NCBI RefSeq assembly: GCF_003434305.1
Contig: NZ_QKKX01000050.1
Location: 1-64,000, forward strand
Reading direction: 5' to 3'
DNA length: 64,000 nt
Source: Micromonospora sp. MW-13
Lineage (GTDB): Bacteria > Actinomycetota > Actinomycetes > Mycobacteriales > Micromonosporaceae
Part shown: piece by piece, positions 25,312 to 33,920 of the stretch
Position numbering within the stretch: the first letter of the stretch is position 1
Layout: each line of letters begins with the position of its first letter
The notes under the pieces: model-generated
The model's database searches: none
Told to the model about the DNA's origin: nothing
The model's input: the letters and a program-made list of their open reading frames with translations, nothing else
Program-made: the position numbers and the translations under genes

Positions 25312-25937
25312 GCATCGACCACGGCGACGGGGTCACCGGTTTCCAGCGGGACGACACGGTCCGGGCGTTGGGGGCGGTGCAGGCGCGGCGGTTCCGGGGC
25401 AGCGAGTGGGTGTCCGTCGACGAGGTCGCGGACGTGGCCCGGTCGGCCGACGAGCGGATCGCGTTGCTCGACGGTGAGTTGCAGCGGCTGCGGCGGGAGA
25501 ACGAGGGCCTGGTGCAGCAGGTGGAGATGCTGCGGCACGGGGCGCTGCCGAGCGCCGCCCCGCAGGGCCCGGACCCGATGGTGGTCGAGTTGGCGGTACG
25601 GGCGCAGGCCGAGGCGAACCGCACGATCGGTGAGGCCAGCGAGGAGGGCGCGGAGATCATCGCTGACGCGCGTCAGCAGGCCGAGGAGATCCTCGCGGAG
25701 GCGCACCAGCGGGCGGGGGCGGTGCCGGCGCAGTCGGGGTCGCGGTCGGAGGATCTGCAGCGGCAGGTGCGCGAGTTGGAGGGGCGGCACGGGGCGTTGC
25801 TGGCGGCGGTGGCGACGGCGCAGCAGCACCTGAACCAGTGGCAGGCGCACCTGTCGGCGCAGGCGGAGCGGCTGCGGGCCGACGCGGCGGCGGCGGGTGC
25901 GGCGAGTCAGCAGCTACGGCAGGTCGTCGGCGGCTGA
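25308..25937 (+). CDS. DivIVA-like coiled-coil protein
   Basis: 209 residues. A central coiled coil (ADERIALLDGELQRLRRENEGLVQQVEMLR) and a second one (EASEEGAEIIADARQQAEEILAEA) have the DivIVA/Wag31-like heptad pattern. The N-terminal membrane-binding loop of true DivIVA is weak (FRGSEWVSVDEVADVA). Such proteins organise polar or septal assemblies. It is translationally coupled (ATGA) to the globin-reductase, an unexpected partner for NO enzymes. Function in the operon is unknown. Confidence 0.65.
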   Translation: MSIDHGDGVTGFQRDDTVRALGAVQARRFRGSEWVSVDEVADVARSADERIALLDGELQRLRRENEGLVQQVEMLRHGALPSAAPQGPDPMVVELAVRAQAEANRTIGEASEEGAEIIADARQQAEEILAEAHQRAGAVPAQSGSRSEDLQRQVRELEGRHGALLAAVATAQQHLNQWQAHLSAQAERLRADAAAAGAASQQLRQVVGG

Positions 25938-25961
25938 TCCCGCCGTCGGTGGGTCGGCCGG

Positions 25962-26624
25962 TCAGGGGTGGGCGCAGGCAGCGGCGACGGCGTCGGCGAT
26001 CGGGGTGTTGCCGGTGACCAGTTCCAGGACCGCGCCGGCGCTGCCCGGGTGGTACAGCAGGGCGACGAGGACCCGGGCGACGTCGGTGCGGGTGACCGTC
26101 CCGGGGTCGGTGTGCCGGGTCAGGGTGACTCGGCCGGTGGGTGGGTCGTCGGTGAGCCGGCCGGGGCGCAGGACCGTCCAGTCCAGGTCGCGGGCGGTGA
26201 GGTCGTCCTCGGCGGCCTTCTTGGCCCGCAGGTAGGCGGCGAACACGTCGTCGGTGCCGGCGGGTGGGGCCGTGTCCACGCCCATGGCGGAGAGCAGCAG
26301 GTAGCGGCGTATCCCGGTCCGCTGGGCGGCGTCGGCGAGCAGGCCGGCGGCGGCCCGGTCGACGGTGTCCTTGCGGGCGGCGCCGCTGCCGGGGCCGGCG
26401 CCGGCGGCGAAGACCACCGCGTCGGCCCCGTCGAGGTGGGTGGCGACCTGTGCGGCGTCGGCGTGTTCCAGGTCGCAGACGACGGGGTGGGCGCCGCTGG
26501 CGCGTAGCGCGGCGGCGTGGTCGGGGTTGCGGATCAGTCCGACGGCGGTGTCGCCGCGGCCGGCGAGTTCCCGGTGCAGCAGTTGGGCGATCTTGCCGTG
26601 TCCGCCGGCGATGACGACGCGCAT
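25962..26624 (-). CDS. NAD(P)-binding atypical SDR protein (PF13460)
   Basis: 220 residues from ATG 26624; an in-frame GTG at 26633 is an alternative. The Rossmann motif VVIAGGHGKIAQLL (GxxGxxG-like), DAVVFAAGAGPGSG, RRYLLLSAMGVD and the AK-containing segment AAYLRAKKAAEDDL follow the NmrA/NAD(P)H-binding family. LDWTVLRPGRL is characteristic. These proteins act as reductases or redox sensors; substrate unknown. It is convergent with the DivIVA-like gene and divergent from the sirtuin gene. Confidence 0.8.
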   Translation of the reverse strand: MRVVIAGGHGKIAQLLHRELAGRGDTAVGLIRNPDHAAALRASGAHPVVCDLEHADAAQVATHLDGADAVVFAAGAGPGSGAARKDTVDRAAAGLLADAAQRTGIRRYLLLSAMGVDTAPPAGTDDVFAAYLRAKKAAEDDLTARDLDWTVLRPGRLTDDPPTGRVTLTRHTDPGTVTRTDVARVLVALLYHPGSAGAVLELVTGNTPIADAVAAACAHP

Positions 26625-26720
26625 ACCTGCCACCGTAGCCGCCGGGGCGCGCGGGCACCGGCGCTGCGGCGAGCAGGGTCACGGGCGGGTGGTCGCCGGC
26701 GGGGGTGGCGCTGGGGCAGC

Positions 26721-27584
26721 ATGGATGCCGTGACGGAGACGTTCGACGCGTTGGCGGGGCTGCTCGCCGAGGGCGGTGTCGTGGTGTTGAGCGGGGCTGG
26801 CCTGTCCACCGAGTCCGGCATTCCGGACTATCGGGGGCCCAGCGGGGTGGCGCGTCGGCACACTCCGATGACGTTCCAGGCGTTCACCGGGGATCCGGTG
26901 GCGCGGCGGCGGTACTGGGCGCGCAGCCACCTGGGGTGGCGCACGATCGCCCGGGCCGCCCCGAACGACGGGCACCGGGCGGTGGCCCGTCTGCAACGCG
27001 GCGGGCTCGTCGACGCGGTGATCACCCAGAACGTCGACGGTCTGCACAGCGTCGCCGGGTCGCAGCCGGTGGTGGAGTTGCACGGCCGCCTCGACGAGGT
27101 GGTGTGCCTGGACTGCGGCAACCACACCTCCCGCGAGGAACTGGACCGGCGGCTGCGGCAGGCCAACCCGGGGTTCGACGCGGTGGTCGCGGCGGTCCAC
27201 CCCGACGGTGACGTGGATCTCGACGACCGGGAGGTGGCCGGGTTCCGGCCGGTGGACTGCGGGTTCTGCCGCACCGGGCTGCTGAAACCGGACGTGGTGT
27301 TCTTCGGGGAGACGGTTCCCGCCGCCCGGGTGGCCCGCTGCTTCGACCTGGTCGAGGGGGCTCGGTCGCTGTTGGTGCTCGGGTCGTCGTTGACGGTGAT
27401 GTCGGGCCGCCGGTTCGTGATCCGGGCCGCGAAACGGGGCATTCCGGTGGCGATCGTCAACCAGGGGGTGACCCGGGGCGACGGGTACGCCACCGTGCGG
27501 GCCGATGCGCCGCTGGGCGTGCTGCTGCCGGCGCTGGCCGACCGGCTCGCCGGCGCCGGGGCCCCGGCGCCGGTCGCCGGCTGA
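26721..27584 (+). CDS. Sirtuin-family NAD-dependent protein deacylase
   Basis: 287 residues. Sirtuin motifs: GAGLSTESGIPDYRG (25-39), TQNVDGLH (102-109), catalytic H121 in ELHGRLDEVVC, zinc cysteines C129/C132 and C180/C183, then LLVLGSSLTVMSGRR and PVAIVNQG. It would remove acetyl or other acyl groups from lysines using NAD+. The insert between the zinc pairs is longer than in CobB, as in many actinobacterial class II-like (SIRT4-type) sirtuins. It lies just upstream of the glycine riboswitch. Confidence 0.9.
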   Translation: MDAVTETFDALAGLLAEGGVVVLSGAGLSTESGIPDYRGPSGVARRHTPMTFQAFTGDPVARRRYWARSHLGWRTIARAAPNDGHRAVARLQRGGLVDAVITQNVDGLHSVAGSQPVVELHGRLDEVVCLDCGNHTSREELDRRLRQANPGFDAVVAAVHPDGDVDLDDREVAGFRPVDCGFCRTGLLKPDVVFFGETVPAARVARCFDLVEGARSLLVLGSSLTVMSGRRFVIRAAKRGIPVAIVNQGVTRGDGYATVRADAPLGVLLPALADRLAGAGAPAPVAG

Positions 27585-27677
27585 CCCGCCGCGCCCGGCC
27601 TGCCGGTGATCCACTGGTCGGGGGGACGACCTCCGCCGGTGCCGGTGGCGCTGGTAGCGTGGATGTCGCCGGTACCA

Positions 27678-27770
27678 CCCACGTGGGAGAGACCGTCCGA
27701 TGATCGTTGCGGGCGGCGCCGAAGGGGCAGCTTCCTCCCCGGAACCTCTCAGGCAAAAGGACCTCGTGGG
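27678..27770 (+). promoter_or_regulatory. Glycine riboswitch (single recognised aptamer) upstream of gcvP
   Basis: The conserved core is obvious: GGAGAG (27686-27691), GGCGCCGAAGGGGCA (27714-27728) and AACCTCTCAGGCAAAAGGAC (27743-27762). P1 can form between CCCACG (27678-27683) and CGTGGG (27765-27770). Glycine binding normally turns on glycine cleavage genes. A second aptamer, present in many tandem riboswitches, is not recognisable in the remaining 80 bases before gcvP. Confidence 0.9.
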
Positions 27771-27851
27771 CAGGCACTGTGGAGCGCCCTTCCCGGGGTG
27801 CGACTCAGGGGGAGGCCGACCTGTCGACCTCACCCCTGCGGGAGCGCCGCC

Positions 27852-30662
27852 ATGACCGTAGAGCAGTTCGCCGCCCGTCACATCGGCCCCGATCCGGCCG
27901 ACGAGCGCCGCATGCTGGAGGCCGTCGGCTACGACTCGATCGACGAGCTGATGGACGCCGCGATTCCCGAGGTGATCCGCTGGCACGGTGCCCTGGACCT
28001 GCCGGAGCCGGCCAGCGAGCACGACGCCCTGGCCGAGCTGCGGGCCCTGGCCGCGCGGAACACCGTCGCCGTGTCGATGATCGGGTTGGGTTACCACGGC
28101 ACGCACACCCCGGCGGTGATCCGCCGCAACGTGCTGGAGAGCCCGGCGTGGTACACGGCGTACACGCCGTACCAGCCGGAGATCAGCCAGGGCCGGCTGG
28201 AGGCGCTGCTGAACTTCCAGACGATGGTCACCGACCTGACGGGGCTGGCCACCGCGAACGCCTCGATGCTCGACGAGGGCACCGCGGCGGCCGAGGCGAT
28301 GACCCTGGCCCGCCGCGCGTCGAAGAGCCGCAGCGGCGTGTACGTCGTCGACGCCGACGCGTTGCCGCAGACCCTCGCGGTGATCATGAGTCGGGCGGAG
28401 CCGTTGGGCATCGAGGTGCGGGTCCTCGACGTCGACGCCGAGGAGTTGCCGGCGGAGTTCTTCGGCCTGCACCTGCAGTACCCGGGGGCGTCCGGGGCGG
28501 TGCGGGACCATGCCGCGCTGGTGGCGGCGGCGCACGCGGCGGGGGCGCTGGTGTGTGTGGCGGCGGACCTGTTGGCGCTGACGTTGCTGCGCCCGCCGGG
28601 GGAGATCGGCGCGGACGTGGCCGCCGGCACCACCCAGCGGTTCGGGGTGCCGATGGGCTTCGGTGGCCCGCACGCCGGGTACCTGGCGGTGCGTTCGGGG
28701 TTGGAGCGGATGCTGCCCGGCCGGCTGGTCGGGGTGTCCCGCGACGCCGCCGGCAACCCGGCGTACCGGTTGGCGTTGCAGACCCGTGAGCAGCACATCC
28801 GGCGGGAGAGGGCGACCAGCAACATCTGCACCGCGCAGGTGCTGCTGGCGGTGATGGCCGGCATGTACGCCGTCTACCACGGCCCGGACGGGCTGCGGGC
28901 CATCGCGGCGCGTACCCATGGCACGGCGGCGCGGCTCGCGGCCGGGCTGCGCGCCGGTGGGGTGGCGGTGGCGGACGTCGCGTTCTTCGACACGGTCACC
29001 GCGAGCGTGCCGGGCCGGGCCGCCGAGGTGGTGGCGCAGGCGCAGGCGCGGGGGGTGAACCTGCGGTGCGTCGACGCCGACCGGGTGGGGATCTCCTGCG
29101 ACGAGACGACCACGGCGGCGCACCTGTCGGCGGTGTGGGCGGCGTTCGGGGTGGCCGGGGTCGACGGGGAGGGGGACGTGGCCCTGCCGGCGGCGTTGGC
29201 GCGCACCTCGGACTTCCTCACCCACCCGGTGTTCCGCAGCCACCACTCGGAGACGGCGATGCTGCGGTACCTGCGGCGGCTGTCGGACTTCGACTACGCC
29301 CTGGACCGGGGGATGATCCCGCTGGGGTCGTGCACGATGAAGCTGAACGCGACCACGGAGATGGAGCCGGTGAGCTGGGCGGAGTTCGCCCACCTGCACC
29401 CGTTCGCGCCGGCGTCGCAGACGGCCGGGTACCGGGAGATGATCGCCCAACTGGAGGGCTGGCTGGCGGAGGTGACCGGCTACGACGCGGTCAGCGTGCA
29501 GCCCAACGCCGGGTCGCAGGGGGAACTGGCGGGGCTGCTGGCGATCCGCACGTACCACCGGGACCGGGGTGAGGGGCACCGGGAGGTGTGCCTGATCCCG
29601 TCGTCGGCGCACGGCACGAACGCCGCGTCGGCGGTGATGGCGGGGATGCGGGTGGTCGTGGTGGGTTGCGACGGCGACGGCAACGTCGACCTGGTCGACC
29701 TCGACACGAAGATCGACAAGCATCGGGACACGCTCGCGGCGATCATGGTGACGTACCCGTCGACGCACGGGGTGTACGAGACGGGCATCGCGCAGTTGTG
29801 CGCGAAGGTCCACGACGCGGGCGGTCAGGTGTACGTCGACGGGGCGAACCTCAACGCCCTGGTCGGGTTCGCCAAGCCGGGCCGGTTCGGGGCGGACGTG
29901 TCGCACCTGAACCTGCACAAGACGTTCTGCATCCCGCACGGTGGGGGCGGGCCGGGGGTGGGTCCGGTGGCGGTGCGGGCGCACCTGGCGCCGTACCTGC
30001 CGGGCGTCGGCGGTGACGGCCGGCCGGCGATCTCGGCGGCGCGGTACGGGTCGGCGGGGATCCTGCCGATCCCGTGGGCGTACCTGCGGATGATGGGCGC
30101 GGCGGGGCTGACCCGGGCGACGGGGGTGGCGGTGCTGGCCGCGAACTACGTGGCGGTGCGGCTGCGGGAACACTTCCCGGTGTTGTACGCGGGCAACAAG
30201 GGCCTGGTCGCGCACGAGTGCATCCTGGACCTGCGGCCGGTGACGAAGGCGACCGGGGTCACGGTCGACGACGTGGCGAAGCGGCTGATCGACTACGGGT
30301 TCCACGCGCCGACGATGTCGTTCCCGGTGGCGGGGACGTTGATGGTGGAGCCGACGGAGAGTGAGGACCTGGCCGAGCTGGACCGGTTCTGCGCGGCGAT
30401 GATCGCGATCCGGGCGGAGATCGACAAGGTGGGCTCGGGCGAGTGGCCGGCGGGGGACAATCCCCTGGCGAACGCGCCACACACGGCAGCGATGGTGGCC
30501 GGCGACGAGTGGCCGCACCCGTACCCGCGGTCGGTGGGGGCGTACCCGGCGGGGGTGGACCGGGCCGGGAAGTACTGGCCGCCGGTGCGGCGGGTCGACG
30601 GCGCGTACGGTGACCGGAACCTGGTGTGCTCGTGTCCGGCGCCGGAGGCGTTCGAGGAGTGA
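27852..30662 (+). CDS. gcvP: Glycine dehydrogenase (decarboxylating), P protein
   Basis: 936 residues, the usual length for the fused two-domain P protein. It decarboxylates glycine with PLP and passes the aminomethyl group to the H-protein lipoyl arm. N-terminus FAARHIGPDPADERRML is standard. The PLP lysine is K690 in HLNLHKTFCIPHGGGGPG. Other blocks: MIPLGSCTMKLNATTEM and PNAGSQGELAGL. ATG 27852 lies 81 bp after the riboswitch aptamer. It corresponds to Rv1832 (gcvB); the conserved cluster is interrupted upstream by the NOS operon and other genes. Confidence 0.95.
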   Translation: MTVEQFAARHIGPDPADERRMLEAVGYDSIDELMDAAIPEVIRWHGALDLPEPASEHDALAELRALAARNTVAVSMIGLGYHGTHTPAVIRRNVLESPAWYTAYTPYQPEISQGRLEALLNFQTMVTDLTGLATANASMLDEGTAAAEAMTLARRASKSRSGVYVVDADALPQTLAVIMSRAEPLGIEVRVLDVDAEELPAEFFGLHLQYPGASGAVRDHAALVAAAHAAGALVCVAADLLALTLLRPPGEIGADVAAGTTQRFGVPMGFGGPHAGYLAVRSGLERMLPGRLVGVSRDAAGNPAYRLALQTREQHIRRERATSNICTAQVLLAVMAGMYAVYHGPDGLRAIAARTHGTAARLAAGLRAGGVAVADVAFFDTVTASVPGRAAEVVAQAQARGVNLRCVDADRVGISCDETTTAAHLSAVWAAFGVAGVDGEGDVALPAALARTSDFLTHPVFRSHHSETAMLRYLRRLSDFDYALDRGMIPLGSCTMKLNATTEMEPVSWAEFAHLHPFAPASQTAGYREMIAQLEGWLAEVTGYDAVSVQPNAGSQGELAGLLAIRTYHRDRGEGHREVCLIPSSAHGTNAASAVMAGMRVVVVGCDGDGNVDLVDLDTKIDKHRDTLAAIMVTYPSTHGVYETGIAQLCAKVHDAGGQVYVDGANLNALVGFAKPGRFGADVSHLNLHKTFCIPHGGGGPGVGPVAVRAHLAPYLPGVGGDGRPAISAARYGSAGILPIPWAYLRMMGAAGLTRATGVAVLAANYVAVRLREHFPVLYAGNKGLVAHECILDLRPVTKATGVTVDDVAKRLIDYGFHAPTMSFPVAGTLMVEPTESEDLAELDRFCAAMIAIRAEIDKVGSGEWPAGDNPLANAPHTAAMVAGDEWPHPYPRSVGAYPAGVDRAGKYWPPVRRVDGAYGDRNLVCSCPAPEAFEE

Positions 30663-30672
30663 CGTCGGGGCG

Positions 30673-30703
30673 CGCCGGGGCGGTGGTTCGCGCCGCCCCG
30701 GCG
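30673..30703 (+). terminator. Hairpin terminator after gcvP
   Basis: 11-bp perfect GC stem (30673-30683 with 30693-30703) and 9-nt loop, 10 bases after the gcvP stop. No T tract. Confidence 0.65.
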
Positions 30704-30789
30704 GATGCGTCGACCGGGCAGGCTGGTCGCGGGGACCGGGGGCTGGCCTGTGGTCGACGGGGTGCGTCAGGTTGACGCTGGGTGAACGG

Positions 30790-30990
30790 TCAGGCGGCGA
30801 GGGCGTGTCGGGCGGGACCGCGGTGGGGGGCGATGGTGCTGCCGTCGGGGAGGAGTTCACCGGTGTCCTCGAAGACGATGACACCGTTGCAGAGCAGGCT
30901 CCAGCCCTGCTCAGGGAAGCAGGCGAGGACGCGGGCGGCTTCCCGGTCGGTCGCTTCGGCGGAGGGGCAGGTGGGTTGGTGCTGGCACAT
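30790..30990 (-). CDS. DUF5999 small Cys-containing protein
   Basis: 66 residues from ATG 30990, which has GGAG six bases upstream. The start MCQHQPTCPSAEATDREAA and the segment EQGWSLLCNGVIVFEDTGELLPDG are typical of the actinobacterial DUF5999 family. Conserved cysteines and an initial Cys-His pair suggest possible metal binding; the function is unknown. A longer frame from 31023 is possible, but the family start fits 30990. It is convergent with gcvP. Confidence 0.8.
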   Translation of the reverse strand: MCQHQPTCPSAEATDREAARVLACFPEQGWSLLCNGVIVFEDTGELLPDGSTIAPHRGPARHALAA

Positions 30991-31137
30991 CGGGTTCTCC
31001 GGACTGTGGGGGCACTGTGTCATGGTTCACATGACCAGTGACGCACAGTACCAAGCGAACGTGAGCCGCATCGAGCGGGTTCACGCCATGTCGGGGGGAA
31101 ATCCACTGAACGGACGAGGCGGAATGGGCCAGACGGC

Positions 31138-32337
31138 GTGGAAGCGTTCCCACTGACGCGGGTGACCGCACCCGCCGCCCCCGCCGGCTGCCGCGGCCGG
31201 CTCACCGAACGCGACCGCCTGCACTGGCGCCTGCGCGACGGCGGTGACCCGGCCCGCCTCGTCGAGGAGTTCCTCACCGCCCACGGCCTCGGCGTCGACG
31301 ACCTGACCCGCCCGGCGGCCCACGACCCGACCGGGGTGTGCGGGGCCGCCCTGTACGTCTCCGCCGCGGCCGGGGCCGTGCTGGCCGCCGCGGCACCCGG
31401 CGCGCCCAGCCCCGCCCCCGCCCTGCCCGACCTGGCCGTGGTCGTCTACGCGCACACCCCCGCCGCCGCGCCGACGCCACCACCCGGGGCCGGCGACTGG
31501 TGGATCGGCGACTGGACCCCGAGCTGGAGCACCCGCCAGCACGCCGACGCCGTGACCGCCGTGCGGGCCGCGATCGGCCGCGGCGACGTCTACCAGGTCA
31601 ACCTCGTCGGCCACGCCGCCGCCCCGTACACCGGCGACCCCCGCCCCGCCCTGGCCCGGCTGAGCCGGCTGCCCGGCGCCCGCTACGGCGGCACCCTGCA
31701 CGGCCCCGGCTGGGCGATCGGCTGCGCCTCCCCGGAGACCCTGATCGCCGTCGAGGGCGGCCGGCTGGTCACCCGCCCCATCAAGGGCACCCGCCCGGCC
31801 ACCCCCGCCGGCCGCGCCGAGCTGCTCGCCTCGGCCAAGGAACGCGCCGAACACATCATGATCGTCGACCTGGAACGCAACGACCTGGCCCGCGTCGCGG
31901 CCACCGGCACCGTCACCGTCGACGAACTGTTCGCCGTACGCCGCTGGTGCGACCTGTGGCAGGCCGAGTCGACGGTGTCGGCGGCCCCCGCCGACGGCCT
32001 GGGCCTGGCCGACCTGCTGCGCGCGGTCTGCCCCGGCGGGTCGGTCACCGGCGCGCCGAAACTTGCCGCCCTCGACGTCGTCGCCGCCCACGAACCCGTG
32101 GGCCGGGGCGCGAGCATGGGCGCGCTGGGCTGGGTGGGCGCCGGCCGGATCGACCTGGGCCTGACCATCCGCACCGCCGCCGCCGACGGGCACCTGCTGC
32201 ACGGCTGGGCCGGCGGCGGCATCACCTGGGACAGCGACCCCGACGCCGAGGTCGCCGAGGCCGCCGCCAAGGCCCGGCCCGTCCGCGCCGCCCTCGCCCC
32301 CGCACCCGGACCCCGGGCCGATAGCCTGCTGCCATGA
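31138..32337 (+). CDS. pabB: Chorismate-binding enzyme (aminodeoxychorismate synthase component I-like)
   Basis: 399 residues from GTG 31138 (start not certain). The chorismate-utilising core includes VNLVGHAAAPYTGDP, IGCASPETLIAVEGGRLVTRPIKGTRP (PIKGTRP at 214-220), ERAEHIMIVDLERNDLARVA and VTGAPKLAALDVV. The PIKGT lysine is the marker of PabB/ADC synthases as opposed to PIAGT of TrpE. It would make 4-amino-4-deoxychorismate for folate or secondary metabolites with a glutaminase partner not seen here. The stop overlaps the deformylase start (ATGA). Confidence 0.85.
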   Translation: MEAFPLTRVTAPAAPAGCRGRLTERDRLHWRLRDGGDPARLVEEFLTAHGLGVDDLTRPAAHDPTGVCGAALYVSAAAGAVLAAAAPGAPSPAPALPDLAVVVYAHTPAAAPTPPPGAGDWWIGDWTPSWSTRQHADAVTAVRAAIGRGDVYQVNLVGHAAAPYTGDPRPALARLSRLPGARYGGTLHGPGWAIGCASPETLIAVEGGRLVTRPIKGTRPATPAGRAELLASAKERAEHIMIVDLERNDLARVAATGTVTVDELFAVRRWCDLWQAESTVSAAPADGLGLADLLRAVCPGGSVTGAPKLAALDVVAAHEPVGRGASMGALGWVGAGRIDLGLTIRTAAADGHLLHGWAGGGITWDSDPDAEVAEAAAKARPVRAALAPAPGPRADSLLP

Positions 32338-32843
32338 CGATGCGGCCCATCCGGATCATCGGCGACCCGGTGCTGCGCACCGGCTGCGAGCCGGTGACCA
32401 GCTTCGACGCCGACCTGCGCGCCCTGGTCGGCGACCTGATGGACACCCTGCTCGGCGCCCCCGGCCGCGCCGGCGTCGCCGCCCCACAGATCGGCGTGCC
32501 CGCGCAGGTGTTCGTCTACGACGCCGACGGCCACCGCGGCCACATGATCAACCCGACGGTGGAGCTGTCCGAGGAGTCGCAGGACGACGACGAAGGCTGC
32601 CTGTCCATCCCCGGGCTGTACTTCCCGACCCCCCGCGCCCTGCACGCCACCGCCCGCGGCTTCGACCAGCACGGCGAGCCGCTGACCATCTCCGGCAGCG
32701 GTTTCCTCGCCCGCGCCCTGCAACACGAGACCGACCACCTCGCCGGGCGCCTCTACGTCGACACCCTGCGCGGGGACGCCCGCCGGCGGGCACTACGGGA
32801 GATCCGCGCCGGCCGCTTCGACTCACCCACCCGCCGCCGCTGA
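32334..32843 (+). CDS. def: Peptide deformylase
   Basis: 169 residues. Removes the formyl group from nascent proteins. All three metal/active-site motifs are present: GVAAPQIG (47-54), EGCLS with metal Cys C89, and HETDH (H131, catalytic E132, H135). The final motif is usually HExDH, so HETDH is normal. The ATG overlaps the pabB-like stop, giving a folate/formyl-linked gene pair. It ends at a 21-bp bidirectional terminator hairpin. Confidence 0.93.
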   Translation: MTMRPIRIIGDPVLRTGCEPVTSFDADLRALVGDLMDTLLGAPGRAGVAAPQIGVPAQVFVYDADGHRGHMINPTVELSEESQDDDEGCLSIPGLYFPTPRALHATARGFDQHGEPLTISGSGFLARALQHETDHLAGRLYVDTLRGDARRRALREIRAGRFDSPTRRR

Positions 32844-32849
32844 CCCACC

Positions 32850-32893
32850 CGCCGGGGGCGGCGGGACGCGGTCGCGTCCCGCCGCCCCCGGCG
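32850..32893. terminator. Bidirectional hairpin terminator
   Basis: Perfect 21-bp inverted repeat (32850-32870 with 32873-32893) between the convergent stops at 32843 and 32895. Confidence 0.75.
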
Positions 32894-32894
32894 T

Positions 32895-33920
32895 TCAGAC
32901 CCGGCTCACCGCCCGGTCGCCGCGCAGCGTCAACCCGGCGATCCCGCCAACAGGAATGAGCAGCCAGCAGGACAGCATCCGGTAGACCAGCACGGCAGCG
33001 GCGGCGCTGACCGCGGTCGCGCCCGAGGCGGTGAGCCCGGCGACCAGTGCGGTGTCGATGACACCCACCCCGCCCGGCGTCAGCGGCACCTGCCGGACGA
33101 TCTGCACACCGAGGTAGATGCCCGCCAGGGCGGTCACCCCCACCGGCAGGTGCAGCGCCAGCGCGGCGGCGGCCAGGCACAGCAGGTCGGCCGCCCAGTT
33201 CACCGCCGCGTACCCCACCGCCGCCGCCCAGTCCCGCACCCGCAGCTTCGCCCCCGCCCGCCACGCCTGCCGGGCCGAGACCAGCAACGCCCGCACGTGC
33301 CGACGCACCACACCCCCCGACACGTCAAGCCCCGCAACGGGACCGACCACACGCCGACGCGGCTGCCTGCGTCCGGCCAGCACCGCCAACGCCGTCAACC
33401 CACCCAACGCCGCCACGACGGCCAGCGGACGCCAGTCCCACCCGCCCGGGGCACGGACCAGCACCACCGCACCCCCGCCCACGTACAGCAGGGCCAACCC
33501 GCCCAGGGACGCCAACCCGGACACCACCGCCGAGGCCGCCGCCATCTCCCGCGGCGCGCCGGCACGCTCGTACTCCCGAATGGCGTACCCGGTGGAGACC
33601 GCCGCCCCCGCCGGCAACGAGATCGACAACGCCGTGCGGGCCAGGCTGATCGCCACCACCCGGCCCCGACGCAGACGCACCCCCAGGGCGTCGAGCAGCC
33701 GCCACTGCTGCAACGCGAACGCCGCCAACGAGACGGCCTGCAACAGCACCGCCAGCACCACCCACCCGTAGCCGGCGCCGGTCAACGCGGCGAGGAACTC
33801 CCGCGGGTCGGGCAGCCGCCCACGCAGACCCACCACAGCCGCGCCGACGACACCCACGGCCACGGCGAGCAGCCGCACCCACCGGCGCCGCCACAGCCCC
33901 GCCGCCGGCGCGGCGCTCAC
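32895..33920 (-). CDS. Flippase-like membrane protein (UPF0104/LPG-synthase domain)
   Basis: 341 residues from GTG 33920, about eight hydrophobic helices. Motifs such as ISLARTALSISLPAGAAVSTGYAIREYERAGAP and VPLTPGGVGVIDTALVAGLTASG belong to the lysylphosphatidylglycerol synthase TM/UPF0104 family (PF03706). No C-terminal aminoacyl-transferase domain is present, so it is probably a lipid-translocating or regulatory membrane protein. Start overlaps the stop of the GNAT gene upstream (GTGA). Confidence 0.8.
   Translation of the reverse strand: MSAAPAAGLWRRRWVRLLAVAVGVVGAAVVGLRGRLPDPREFLAALTGAGYGWVVLAVLLQAVSLAAFALQQWRLLDALGVRLRRGRVVAISLARTALSISLPAGAAVSTGYAIREYERAGAPREMAAASAVVSGLASLGGLALLYVGGGAVVLVRAPGGWDWRPLAVVAALGGLTALAVLAGRRQPRRRVVGPVAGLDVSGGVVRRHVRALLVSARQAWRAGAKLRVRDWAAAVGYAAVNWAADLLCLAAAALALHLPVGVTALAGIYLGVQIVRQVPLTPGGVGVIDTALVAGLTASGATAVSAAAAVLVYRMLSCWLLIPVGGIAGLTLRGDRAVSRV

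Noticed and set aside
27771..27851. A second glycine aptamer
   Set aside because: The conserved GGCGCCGAAGG and CAGGCAAAAGG cores are absent from this stretch.
26679..30884. 1,401-codon minus-strand open frame
   Set aside because: Antisense to sir2, the glycine riboswitch and gcvP; composition is the typical Arg/Pro/Val shadow pattern.
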